A stretch of 64,000 nt of DNA from an uncultured Pelagibacteraceae bacterium (GTDB lineage: Bacteria > Pseudomonadota > Alphaproteobacteria > Pelagibacterales > Pelagibacteraceae): assembly GCA_902605865.1 (NCBI GenBank), contig CACLEJ010000003.1:62001-126000 (forward strand), written 5' to 3'. The notes beneath the pieces were generated by a model. That model worked only from the letters and a program-made list of their open reading frames with translations. It was not told the origin of the DNA and did not search any database. This document shows, in pieces, positions 8,675 to 17,136 of the stretch. Each line of letters starts with the position of its first letter. Position 1 is the first letter of the stretch. The position numbers were made by a program, and so were the translations under genes.

Positions 8675-10183
8675 ATGTCAAAAAGAATTGTAAGAAACAT
8701 TTTTGAAAATGCGAGTGACAAAAATATTGCTCTAACCTCTGAAATCAGTACCGAACTAAGTTACAAAGATTTAAAATTATTTATAGATAAAATTTCTAAA
8801 CAGCTAGCTGGAAATGGATTATCAAACAAAGATAGAGCAGCGATAGTTTTACCAAATGGGCCTTACATGGCTTCAAGTTTTTTGGCTATTTCAAGTTATA
8901 TGTCTGCAGCACCTTTAAATCCCTCATATAAATCTGAAGAGTATGAATTTTATTTAAAAGATTTAAATCCAAAAATTGTTTTGGTTGAGAAAAACTCTGA
9001 AAATCCAGTTGTTGAAGTAGCAAAAAAATTAAAAATAGAACTATGTGAAATTAATCCAGAAAATGATGGACCTTCAGGAATATTTGATATTTATAAAAAA
9101 GAGAGTGAATATTCTTTACCTAATGAAAGCGACGAGGCATTAGTGCTACACACCTCTGGTACTACATCAAGACCAAAGATTGTTCCTTTAACAAATAAAA
9201 ATATTTTTTCTTCAGCAGAAAATATTTCTAAAAGTTTAAATCTTTCAGAAAATGACCATTGTCTTAATATTATGCCACTTTTTCATATACATGGTCTAAT
9301 AGCTATTTTAGCTTCATCAATGAAAGCTGGTGCATCTGTGTGTGCATCAAATGGTTTTAATGCTATTAAATTTTTAGATTTAGCTAAGTCAGAAAAAATA
9401 ACCTGGTACTCGGGAGTACCCACAATGCATCAAACTATTTTGTTAAGAGCACATAGAAATTTAGAAATTGCTAAGGGACTTAAACTAAGATTAATTAGAT
9501 CATCATCTGCATCTTTACCGCCAGCAGTGTTTAATGATTTAAATGATGTTTTTAGTTGTCCGGTGATTGAAGCATACGGTATGACTGAAGCTACTCACCA
9601 AATGACTTCCAATCCATTGCCACCTAAGCAACAAAAAGCAGGATTTGTAGGCCTTCCAGCAGGCCCAGAGGTATGTATTATGAATGAAAATGGGGAAGTG
9701 CTAAAACAAGGTGATGAAGGAGAAGTGTGTATAAAAGGTGAAAATGTAACTCTTGGATACGATAATAATGAAGAAGCAAATAAAACAAGTTTTACCAATG
9801 GTTGGTTCAGAACCGGCGATCAAGGTTATTTTGATAAAGAGGGTTACTTAAAGATTTCAGGAAGATTAAAAGAAATAATTAATAAAGGTGGAGAAAAAAT
9901 ATCTCCATTAGAAGTTGATAACGTATTAATGGACCATCCATTTATAGATCAAGCAGTTTGTTTTGGTTATGATGATAAAATGCTTGGAGAAAATATTGCT
10001 AGCGCAATTATAATAAAAAGTGGTGAGACATGTTCAGAAAATGACGTTTTACAATATGCTCAGGAAAAACTTGCTAAGTTTAAAATACCAAAAAAAATTT
10101 TTTTTGTTGAAGAAATTCCAAAAGGAGCAACAGGAAAATTACAAAGAAATGTTTTAGCAAAAAAATTTGGTTTAAACAATTAA
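8675..10183 (+). CDS. AMP-forming acyl-CoA synthetase, oxalate-CoA ligase-like
   Basis: An ANL-superfamily enzyme of 502 residues that adenylates a carboxylate and transfers it to CoA. The A3 P-loop is HTSGTTSRPKIVPLT (residues 159-173), followed by YGMTEATHQM, WFRTGDQGYFD, and the C-terminal GATGKLQRN with catalytic Lys488. The TSGTTSRPK-VPLT form is like plant and yeast AAE3/Pcs60 oxalyl-CoA synthetases, which suggests a small dicarboxylate such as oxalate or malonate. That substrate is inference. It lies three bases after the gamma-glutamyltransferase stop and overlaps the next gene by one base, so the three genes form an operon. Confidence 0.85.
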   Translation: MSKRIVRNIFENASDKNIALTSEISTELSYKDLKLFIDKISKQLAGNGLSNKDRAAIVLPNGPYMASSFLAISSYMSAAPLNPSYKSEEYEFYLKDLNPKIVLVEKNSENPVVEVAKKLKIELCEINPENDGPSGIFDIYKKESEYSLPNESDEALVLHTSGTTSRPKIVPLTNKNIFSSAENISKSLNLSENDHCLNIMPLFHIHGLIAILASSMKAGASVCASNGFNAIKFLDLAKSEKITWYSGVPTMHQTILLRAHRNLEIAKGLKLRLIRSSSASLPPAVFNDLNDVFSCPVIEAYGMTEATHQMTSNPLPPKQQKAGFVGLPAGPEVCIMNENGEVLKQGDEGEVCIKGENVTLGYDNNEEANKTSFTNGWFRTGDQGYFDKEGYLKISGRLKEIINKGGEKISPLEVDNVLMDHPFIDQAVCFGYDDKMLGENIASAIIIKSGETCSENDVLQYAQEKLAKFKIPKKIFFVEEIPKGATGKLQRNVLAKKFGLNN

Positions 10184-11199
10184 TGAAAAAAGTTTGTATA
10201 TTTGGTGCAGGATCAATTGGTGGATATTTAGCTGCATGTTTGAGTAAAAATAATATTGATTTATCACTTATAGCCAGAGGTCCACACAAAAAAGCTATAG
10301 AAGAAAACGGCTTAACATTAATTAAAAATGATAAATCAGAAAACTTTAAATTAAAAGTAACAGATGATCCTAAAGAACTTGGGATTCAAGATTATATTTT
10401 TATTTCAGTGAAAGCTCATGCGATTACTAATATAGTAGAATCTCTTCAAAGCTTAATTGGAGAAAATACAACTATAATATCTGCTGTAAATGGCTTACCG
10501 TGGTGGTATTTTCATAAAGCTGATACAGGGACAAACTTAGATGAGAAACATATAGATAGTGTTGATCCTGATGGTAAAATTTGGAATTCTTTAAAACCTT
10601 CAAGAGCTCTTGGATGTGTGGTTTATCCAGCAGCTGAAATTATTGAACCTGGTGTTATTAAACACAATGGTGGTGAAAGATTTACATTAGGCGAACCCGA
10701 TGGATCAAAATCAGAAAGACTTAAAATTATTGCAGACTTATTAATTGCAGGAGGTTTAAAAGCACCACAAAAAAGTAACCTAAGAGATGAAATATGGATA
10801 AAGCTCTGGGGTAATTGTTCGTTTAATATAGTGAGCGCACTACACGATAAGTCTTTAGATGAGATTGGTGATGACCCAGAACTATTGAAAACAGTGAGAA
10901 AATTGATGGAGGAGTGTCAGTCAGTGGGAGAAAAAATTGGAGTTAAATTTAATGTTTCGATAGATCATAGAATTAAAGCAGCAATTTCAATAAAAGGCCA
11001 TAAACCATCTACTAATCAAGATTTACATGCAAAACGTCCTCTAGAAATTGATCCAATCATTGGATCAATAATTGAGATTGGAAATAAAATTAATGCTAAT
11101 ACTGAAAACTTAAAGTCTGAATATAATAAGTTAAAACATAAAGCTGAAGGCTTGGGGTTATATAAAAGATCAAAAATAATTGATCAAATTACGAATTAA
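10183..11199 (+). CDS. 2-dehydropantoate 2-reductase family (ApbA/PanE-like) oxidoreductase
   Basis: NADPH-dependent 2-oxoacid/2-hydroxyacid reductase fold, 338 residues. It opens with the Rossmann motif GAGSIGGYLAA, has VKAHA after the second beta-alpha unit, and the ketopantoate-reductase helical domain with a Lys-rich IWIKLWGNCSFN segment. The family makes pantoate from ketopantoate, but many paralogues outside pantothenate clusters act on other 2-oxoacids. Its place next to a CoA ligase and the 2-oxoacid TRAP block favours a catabolic role. Translationally coupled (TAATG) to the ligase. Stop codons of this gene and the convergent TRAP permease abut. Confidence 0.85.
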   Translation: MKKVCIFGAGSIGGYLAACLSKNNIDLSLIARGPHKKAIEENGLTLIKNDKSENFKLKVTDDPKELGIQDYIFISVKAHAITNIVESLQSLIGENTTIISAVNGLPWWYFHKADTGTNLDEKHIDSVDPDGKIWNSLKPSRALGCVVYPAAEIIEPGVIKHNGGERFTLGEPDGSKSERLKIIADLLIAGGLKAPQKSNLRDEIWIKLWGNCSFNIVSALHDKSLDEIGDDPELLKTVRKLMEECQSVGEKIGVKFNVSIDHRIKAAISIKGHKPSTNQDLHAKRPLEIDPIIGSIIEIGNKINANTENLKSEYNKLKHKAEGLGLYKRSKIIDQITN

Positions 11200-13851
11200 C
11201 TAAAAATTTAGAGAAATGTCTCTATGTATTGAATTACATCTTGAGACATAAATAGCTTGCTCTTTTGTAAGTTTTGATTGAAGACGTAATCCAATAGTTT
11301 CACTAATAACTTTATCATGAGCATTGATTTTATCTATATAACTTTTCTTGAAATTTTTTCTCCAATCTATCTCTTGCTGGAATAAAACATAAGTATCGTT
11401 TGCTGAACTTTGAAGTTTTTCAAAATCAACTTCATCTTCATCCATTAGAGTAATTAAATAATCGAGTTTATCAGCAAATTCATCAGATCCTGAAATTTCT
11501 CCAACTTTCTCAAAAATATTATCAATAAATTCTATTGCATCAATATAACCTCTATTATCTATTTTTGATTTAAGAAGTTTCATATCTTGACTTAATTCTT
11601 CAAACTTTTCTCCATCATTTATAAATTCTTTAATTAATAATAAATCTTCATATGCATTATCCACAGTCTTTTTATATTTTTTGACAGCTAAATTCTTTGC
11701 TTTGTTAATTTTATTAAATTCATCATTTTTAGATTTCCATTCTTGGGGTATTGTATTTTTGATTTCTTCTATCTCTAGCTTAACATTTTCAATTTTTTGC
11801 AAAATTTTATTTTTATCTGATACATCCTCATCATCAAGATTTCTTATTTCAGCTTTAAACTTATCTATCTTTTTATTTAATTTTATTATTTTCTTTTGTT
11901 TTTTTCTTGTTTTAAAATGTAAGTCTCTATAATCAATCGCATAATCATCATATATTGATTGAGCGCTCTTAACATCGTCTACCAATTCAAAAGAATATTT
12001 AGAATTATCAACATGACGTTGGAAGTAACTTAATTTATCTGCTGGTAAATTTGCTAAAATGATGTCATCAAATTCATTAATACTAGTTTTAATTTGATCT
12101 CCATTAGTTTCAAAGTTTGCAAATTTGTATTCTTGCAAACAGTATTGAAGTTTAGGGTTCATTGGAGGTGGGGCAACATTTGAGGTTAAATAAACTCTAT
12201 TAGGCAGATAATTAACAAGACTTGGATAAAAACCAACAATACCAAGGCCAATTAGCTGTAGAGCTATGAAAGGCACTACACCTTTCCATATATCCAATGT
12301 CTGAATTATTTTTGGGGCTACACCTTTTAGATAAAACAAAGCAAATCCAAATGGAGGGGTTAAGAATGATGTCTGAAGATTTACACCTATCATTACTCCA
12401 AGCCATACTGCTGTAACATTTGCTCCTGTTTCAGCAAGTAATATTGGTGCAATAATTGGAACTACTACAACAGCAATTTCTATAAAGTCTAAAAAGAAAC
12501 CTAGAAGAAAAATTACAACCATAACCACGATAAACTGAGTCCAGAAACCTCCAGGTAGATCTTGAAGAAAATCTCTAACCAACTCTTCTCCACCAAATGC
12601 TCTAAATCCTGATGTAAGCATTGCAGCACCTAATAGAATTATGAAAACCATTGAAGTGGTAATACAAGTTTCTGTAACGACTTCTTTTAGTACATTATCT
12701 GTTTTATAACTTCTCCAGAAGCTCCATGCTATTCCATAAACAAGTATAATCACAAAAAATGCTGTAATGTAGATTGCACCCAAATCTCTTTCCTCTAAAT
12801 TTTTTACATTGAGTTCATAAGTTGAAGCCAAAAAAGTAATAGGTATTATTGATCCTATAATTAGTATTAAAGGATAAAATGCACTTTTCTTACCTTCAAA
12901 CAACCTATATCCAGCCATTAAAGTTGCACCAATAGCTCCAATAGAACCAGCTTGGTTTACAGTTGCTATACCCATTAATATTGATCCTAATACTGCAAAT
13001 ATAAGTGCAAGAGGAGGAATTATAATAACAATAACTCTCATCCAAAATTTAAAATCGAAAGTTCCTTTAAATGGAACAGGAGGTGCTACACCTTTTTTAA
13101 TTCTTGCATAAAAGAATACATATGTCATGTACAATGCTACTAAAACTAATCCTGGTAACAAAGCACCTAAGAACATATCTCCAGCACTAGATGATCCAAC
13201 TCTAAATTCACCAGGCATGTTAAATTCACCAGTAATTGCTTTGTAATCATTTTGTCTAATATTATTAGCAACATCTGATGCACTTGCTAATTGGTCAGCA
13301 ATAATAATTAAAACAATCGAAGGCGGTATTATCTGTCCAAGAGTTCCCGATGAACAAACGATACCACTCGCTAGCTTACGGTCATAATTATTATTTAACA
13401 TTGTTGGTAATGAAATTAATCCCATTGCAATAACGGTCGCACCAACTATTCCTGTAGTTGCAGCAAGTAAGGCTCCTACAAAAATTACAGATATACCTAA
13501 TCCACCTGGAATCGGACCAAAAAGTTGACCCATTGTAATTAGTAAGTCCTCGGCTATTTTAGATTTCTGAAGCATTATCCCCATGAAAATAAACAAAGGA
13601 ATTGCAATTAAAGTATCTGTTTCAACATCCCAATAGTTACTCCTAAAATTTGTAATTCCAGCGACTAACCATTCTATAGGTCCATCAACTGTGAAATAAG
13701 CACTTGAATCTCCTTCGAATATTGCACCAAAAAAAGCTGCTAAACCAATTGAAATTATTGCTGAACCAGGAAGAGCGAAAGCAACAGGATAACCTGAAGC
13801 AAGTGCTACAATCATAATTAAAACTAAAACAGCTAAAAATAATAATTCCAT
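11200..13851 (-). CDS. TRAP transporter large permease (DctM) with long C-terminal extension
   Basis: Membrane subunit that performs sodium-driven import in tripartite TRAP systems. Residues 1 to about 553 are DctM of the larger mannitol/chloroaromatic type. The FMGIMLQKS, PIPGGLGIS, GQIIPPSIVLIIIADQ and LTPPFGFALFYLKG segments are typical. Residues ~554-883 are extra: a soluble, highly charged region with a Lys/Glu coiled coil around 650-735 and no membrane segment. Ordinary DctM is about 430 residues and larger types about 500-600. The extension reads as one continuous frame without a start-like junction, so it is a fusion or lineage-specific domain. Its start overlaps the DctQ stop by one base. 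Confidence 0.92.
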   Translation of the reverse strand: MELLFLAVLVLIMIVALASGYPVAFALPGSAIISIGLAAFFGAIFEGDSSAYFTVDGPIEWLVAGITNFRSNYWDVETDTLIAIPLFIFMGIMLQKSKIAEDLLITMGQLFGPIPGGLGISVIFVGALLAATTGIVGATVIAMGLISLPTMLNNNYDRKLASGIVCSSGTLGQIIPPSIVLIIIADQLASASDVANNIRQNDYKAITGEFNMPGEFRVGSSSAGDMFLGALLPGLVLVALYMTYVFFYARIKKGVAPPVPFKGTFDFKFWMRVIVIIIPPLALIFAVLGSILMGIATVNQAGSIGAIGATLMAGYRLFEGKKSAFYPLILIIGSIIPITFLASTYELNVKNLEERDLGAIYITAFFVIILVYGIAWSFWRSYKTDNVLKEVVTETCITTSMVFIILLGAAMLTSGFRAFGGEELVRDFLQDLPGGFWTQFIVVMVVIFLLGFFLDFIEIAVVVVPIIAPILLAETGANVTAVWLGVMIGVNLQTSFLTPPFGFALFYLKGVAPKIIQTLDIWKGVVPFIALQLIGLGIVGFYPSLVNYLPNRVYLTSNVAPPPMNPKLQYCLQEYKFANFETNGDQIKTSINEFDDIILANLPADKLSYFQRHVDNSKYSFELVDDVKSAQSIYDDYAIDYRDLHFKTRKKQKKIIKLNKKIDKFKAEIRNLDDEDVSDKNKILQKIENVKLEIEEIKNTIPQEWKSKNDEFNKINKAKNLAVKKYKKTVDNAYEDLLLIKEFINDGEKFEELSQDMKLLKSKIDNRGYIDAIEFIDNIFEKVGEISGSDEFADKLDYLITLMDEDEVDFEKLQSSANDTYVLFQQEIDWRKNFKKSYIDKINAHDKVISETIGLRLQSKLTKEQAIYVSRCNSIHRDISLNF

Positions 13852-14846
13852 TATTTGCTCTCGACTTTATTTTGAATAAGTTTATGGCTACTAGACATAA
13901 AATAACTAGTAAATTGCAATAACATTGTTACAGCAAAGACTGCTAAATATACTGCCATTAAATATAGTAGATATAGTCCATTAGAACCTTGCTGCGTAAC
14001 TTCAAAAGCAACAACTGGTCCATTAATAATACTTGCTTTGCCGTTTAATCCTAAAAATAAAACTATCAAACAAAGAGGGACACCTAATAATGATGATCCA
14101 AGTACATTAGTCCAAGCCTTTTTTTTCTCACTAAAAGAAGAATATAATACATCAACTCTTACATGGCCTTCATGAATTAAAGCATAGGCGCTTGCAAATA
14201 AATATAAAGCTGCATACCAAAATCTCACTAGATCTCCTTGAAAAGCTTGTTCATAAGAAAAAACAAATCTCGATAAAACAATTACAAATTCACTTAAGAC
14301 AACTAATACTGCTAACCAGATGAAACCAACAGATTTTGTAAAGTAACCAATTATAAATGAAACTAATATAATTGGAAAATGTATATATGTTATTCTCTCT
14401 GGAGCTTTTACCATAAAAGCTTTAACTTCAGGACTAAATATAGCTTCCCATAATCTCTCAACAACCATAAATGAAATTATAAAATCAGCTATACCGACTA
14501 AAAATACTGCCCAAAAAGATCCTCTAATTAAGTATGCTGAAAATTTTGTTAATATTTCAGAGTCATCAACTAAAGTTTGGGTGTATGTTTTAAAAACATA
14601 AAAAATAACTGAAAGAATACAAACTACGTATATTAAAATTTGAATATAACCATAAGTTAAATCGGAAGACTCTAAAGACTTTTGCTTATAACCAAACAAT
14701 TCATAATGAGAAAAAACTTTTTTAATACCTGGCCAGCCGCCCCAAACTGTAAATAAGTTATTAATTAAAAATGCTAGAGTAAATGCTAAGACTGAGTAGC
14801 TTAAGATCCTCAAATAAGTTGATAATTTATTATTTTCTGAACTCAT
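13851..14846 (-). CDS. TRAP transporter small permease (DctQ), enlarged
   Basis: Small membrane subunit that pairs with DctM. The DctQ signature EGHVRVDVLYSSFSEKKKAW lies at about residues 220-240. At 331 residues it is nearly twice the usual 160-200. The N-terminal half adds several more membrane helices and a loop (WGGWPGIKKVFSHYELFG). The larger form usually accompanies the larger DctM type. It lies between the binding-protein gene and DctM; the spacer from the binding-protein gene carries a strong hairpin, so its expression is probably below that of the binding protein. Confidence 0.9.
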   Translation of the reverse strand: MSSENNKLSTYLRILSYSVLAFTLAFLINNLFTVWGGWPGIKKVFSHYELFGYKQKSLESSDLTYGYIQILIYVVCILSVIFYVFKTYTQTLVDDSEILTKFSAYLIRGSFWAVFLVGIADFIISFMVVERLWEAIFSPEVKAFMVKAPERITYIHFPIILVSFIIGYFTKSVGFIWLAVLVVLSEFVIVLSRFVFSYEQAFQGDLVRFWYAALYLFASAYALIHEGHVRVDVLYSSFSEKKKAWTNVLGSSLLGVPLCLIVLFLGLNGKASIINGPVVAFEVTQQGSNGLYLLYLMAVYLAVFAVTMLLQFTSYFMSSSHKLIQNKVESK

Positions 14847-14891
14847 ATGATTTTTAATTTTTTAAAAGTAATACTTAATTTTAGAATAAAA

Positions 14892-14917
14892 AAAAGGGCC
14901 CAAATGAGGGCCCTTTT
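14892..14917 (-). terminator. intrinsic terminator/attenuator between binding protein and permeases
   Basis: A perfect 10-bp stem AAAAGGGCCC/GGGCCCTTTT (14892-14901 with 14908-14917) with a six-base loop, followed on the minus strand by a run of Ts. It lies about 20 bases after the binding-protein stop and before dctQ. There is no other obvious promoter before dctQ. It therefore probably acts as a partial terminator and 3' stabiliser, leaving an excess of binding-protein mRNA, as seen in many binding-protein-dependent transport operons. Confidence 0.85.
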
Positions 14918-14937
14918 AATTATTGAATTAAGCTCAA

Positions 14938-16068
14938 TTACATTCCTAAAGCTCTGTTTCTTTGCGAAATGTAAGGTGAATCAGACAAGTTAGTCCAAGA
15001 TCCAATGTCTTTTCTTGCTTTTAAGAAGCTCGTATGAACTCTTTCAGCAAGACCACTGCTAGCTCTTGTTTCCTCAAACACTTCATTAGCAGCACCAGCA
15101 AAGCCATCATAAACCTTGTCGCTAAACTTCTCTAGTTTAACACCATGATCATTGATCAATCTTGCTAAAGCAGCACCGTTTTTAGCATTGTACTCAGACA
15201 TCATAACGTCGTTTTCCATTGCTGCTGCAGCTTCAATTAATAATTGATCTGATTTGTTTAAGCTTGTGAACCAAGACTTGTTTGTTCCACATGCTAACAT
15301 TGATCCAGGTTCGTGCATACCAGGATAGTAGTAGTATTTAGCAGCTTCTTGGAATTTCATAGCTTCATCATTCCATGGACCTACCCATTCTGTTGCATCA
15401 ATTGCACCAGACACAAGGTTTTCGTAAATTTGTCCACCAGGTAATGAAACCGGAGATCCTCCAAGTTTACCAATTACTTGTCCACCTAAACCAGGCATAC
15501 GCATTTTTAAACCTTTGAAGTCATTAGGGCTTCTAATCTTTTTGTTAAACCATCCACCCATTTGAACTCCTGTGCTTCCACACATAAAGTTTTTAAGACC
15601 AAATTTGTCAGCTAGTTCATCCCATAACTGTTGACCACCTGCAAATCTAATCCATGCATTCATTTCAGTGTAAGTAAAACCAAATGGTACCGCTGTAAAG
15701 TAACCCCAAGCTGGATCTTTTTTAACCCAGTAGTAGTCAGCAGCATGGTACATTTGTGAGTTACCAGATGCAACTTCATCAAAAGAGTCAAATGCTTTAA
15801 CTCTTTCATTTGCTGCATAGTAAGTAACTTGAATTCTACCATCACTTATATCTGCAATTCTTTGTGCAAATCTTTGAGCTCCTGTTCCTAGACCTGGAAA
15901 ATCTCTTCCCCAAGTAGCAACCATTGATGCTTCTATTCTTTCAGCAGCAACAGCTGGAGCAGCTAAAGATGATGCAGCTACAGCAGCAACACCAGTCGCA
16001 GCAGCAGCTTTAAAGAACTTACGTCTTGAAGGTAATTTTTTACCTTTCAACTTTTTGTCTTTAATCAT
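14938..16068 (-). CDS. TRAP transporter solute-binding protein, TakP-like (2-oxoacid type)
   Basis: Periplasmic receptor of 376 residues. It has a Tat signal (SRRKFFK at 14-20, a long alanine-rich core, cleavage near AVAA-E at 42/43), so it is exported folded. The segment ATEWVGPWNDEAMKF with the following YYYYPGMHEPG, around residues 222-245, closely resembles the ligand region of Rhodobacter TakP, which binds pyruvate and other 2-oxo monocarboxylates through a bound cation. The specificity is inference from that resemblance. A strong SD (AGAGGAG) precedes the ATG, matching the high expression expected of SAR11 binding proteins. Confidence 0.93.
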   Translation of the reverse strand: MIKDKKLKGKKLPSRRKFFKAAAATGVAAVAASSLAAPAVAAERIEASMVATWGRDFPGLGTGAQRFAQRIADISDGRIQVTYYAANERVKAFDSFDEVASGNSQMYHAADYYWVKKDPAWGYFTAVPFGFTYTEMNAWIRFAGGQQLWDELADKFGLKNFMCGSTGVQMGGWFNKKIRSPNDFKGLKMRMPGLGGQVIGKLGGSPVSLPGGQIYENLVSGAIDATEWVGPWNDEAMKFQEAAKYYYYPGMHEPGSMLACGTNKSWFTSLNKSDQLLIEAAAAMENDVMMSEYNAKNGAALARLINDHGVKLEKFSDKVYDGFAGAANEVFEETRASSGLAERVHTSFLKARKDIGSWTNLSDSPYISQRNRALGM

Positions 16069-16089
16069 TTATTTCTCCTCTATAGTTAA

Positions 16090-16107
16090 TTAACTGTCGA
16101 CAATTAA
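16090..16107. promoter_or_regulatory. near-perfect 18-bp palindrome, candidate operator (GntR-like)
   Basis: TTAACTGTCGACAATTAA has an 8-bp perfect core TGTCGACA with TTAA arms and a single symmetric mismatch pair. It ends 21 bases before the binding-protein ATG, just before the SD. FadR-subfamily GntR regulators commonly bind short palindromes such as TTGTCNGACAA. No GntR gene lies in this window, so the regulator is unknown. No other copy was noticed by eye in the window's other spacers. Confidence 0.5.
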
Positions 16108-16173
16108 ACACAAATGTAACTTAGAGTCATTATTAAAAATGAGGATAAAAAGACTTAATACAACTTGAGATTG

Positions 16174-17127
16174 TTAATTGACTTTATTTTTACAGTTTCC
16201 TGTTTTGAAGTACTCATCAAGATTATCTATAGCTAAATTAGCCATAGCTGTCCTAGTTTCCTTTGTAGCACTGCCTAAATGAGGAAGTATAAATGCACTT
16301 TTATGTTTGTAATAACCTTTATTTAGATTTGGCTCATTTTTATAAACATCTAACCCAACTGCATAAACTTTTCTTCTATCCAGGGCGTCAACCATTGCCT
16401 CATCTTCAATTATATCTCCTCTTGCTACATTCGTAACTACTGCGCCCTTAGGTAAGTATTCTATTGTATCTTTATTAATCATATCAATTGTCTCTTTTGA
16501 TGCTGGACAACAAACAGATAAGACATCTGACACAGATAAAAGATCTTTTAAATTATCATGGTAAATTGCACCTTGCTCTTTATCTTCACTTAATTTTGAT
16601 CTGTTATGATAATGAATTATCATTCCAAGAGATTTAGCAACTTTTGCAATTTTTTGTCCAATTCTTCCCATTCCTAAAATTCCTAATCTTGTGCCTGTTA
16701 GTTGTTTTCCAATTAATAAATCTGCTGACCAAACCCATCCACCTTCTCTAGCTCTTTCAATTCCCTCAGAAGCTCTTCTGCAAGCACCAAGAATTAAAAG
16801 AACTCCTATTTCTGCTGTTGCATCAGTTAGAACGTCTGGAGTATTGGTTACTGCTATACCTCTTTTTTTTGCAGCTTCTAAATCTATATTTCCAAATCCA
16901 ACTGCAAAGTTCGAAAGTATTTTGACTGAGTCTGGTAATTGATTAATTGTTTCAGCATCAAGCTTGTCAGTTAAAGCTGAAAGTATTCCATCGCATCCTT
17001 CACTCATTTCAATTAATTTTTTTTGTGAATATAGTTCATCGTTAAGATTTAAATTTGCATCAAAAATTTCTTTTGCTTTATCCTCACAAGATCTTAACAA
17101 TCTTCTGGTGACCAATATTTTTTTCAT
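16174..17127 (-). CDS. D-2-hydroxyacid dehydrogenase (glyoxylate/hydroxypyruvate reductase-like)
   Basis: NAD(P)-dependent reductase of 2-oxoacids, 317 residues. The Rossmann motif is LGILGMGRIGQKIAK near residue 145. The catalytic Arg is in NVARGDII, and the catalytic His in LPHLGSATKETR near residue 280. The latter is typical of glyoxylate/hydroxypyruvate reductases (GhrB/GyaR type) rather than phosphoglycerate or formate dehydrogenases. It follows the GlcD-type oxidase by nine bases. Together they could shuttle glycolate/glyoxylate or D-lactate/pyruvate. A separate promoter before the TRAP genes is expected in the 105-base spacer downstream. Confidence 0.9.
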   Translation of the reverse strand: MKKILVTRRLLRSCEDKAKEIFDANLNLNDELYSQKKLIEMSEGCDGILSALTDKLDAETINQLPDSVKILSNFAVGFGNIDLEAAKKRGIAVTNTPDVLTDATAEIGVLLILGACRRASEGIERAREGGWVWSADLLIGKQLTGTRLGILGMGRIGQKIAKVAKSLGMIIHYHNRSKLSEDKEQGAIYHDNLKDLLSVSDVLSVCCPASKETIDMINKDTIEYLPKGAVVTNVARGDIIEDEAMVDALDRRKVYAVGLDVYKNEPNLNKGYYKHKSAFILPHLGSATKETRTAMANLAIDNLDEYFKTGNCKNKVN

Positions 17128-17136
17128 TAAAATAGA

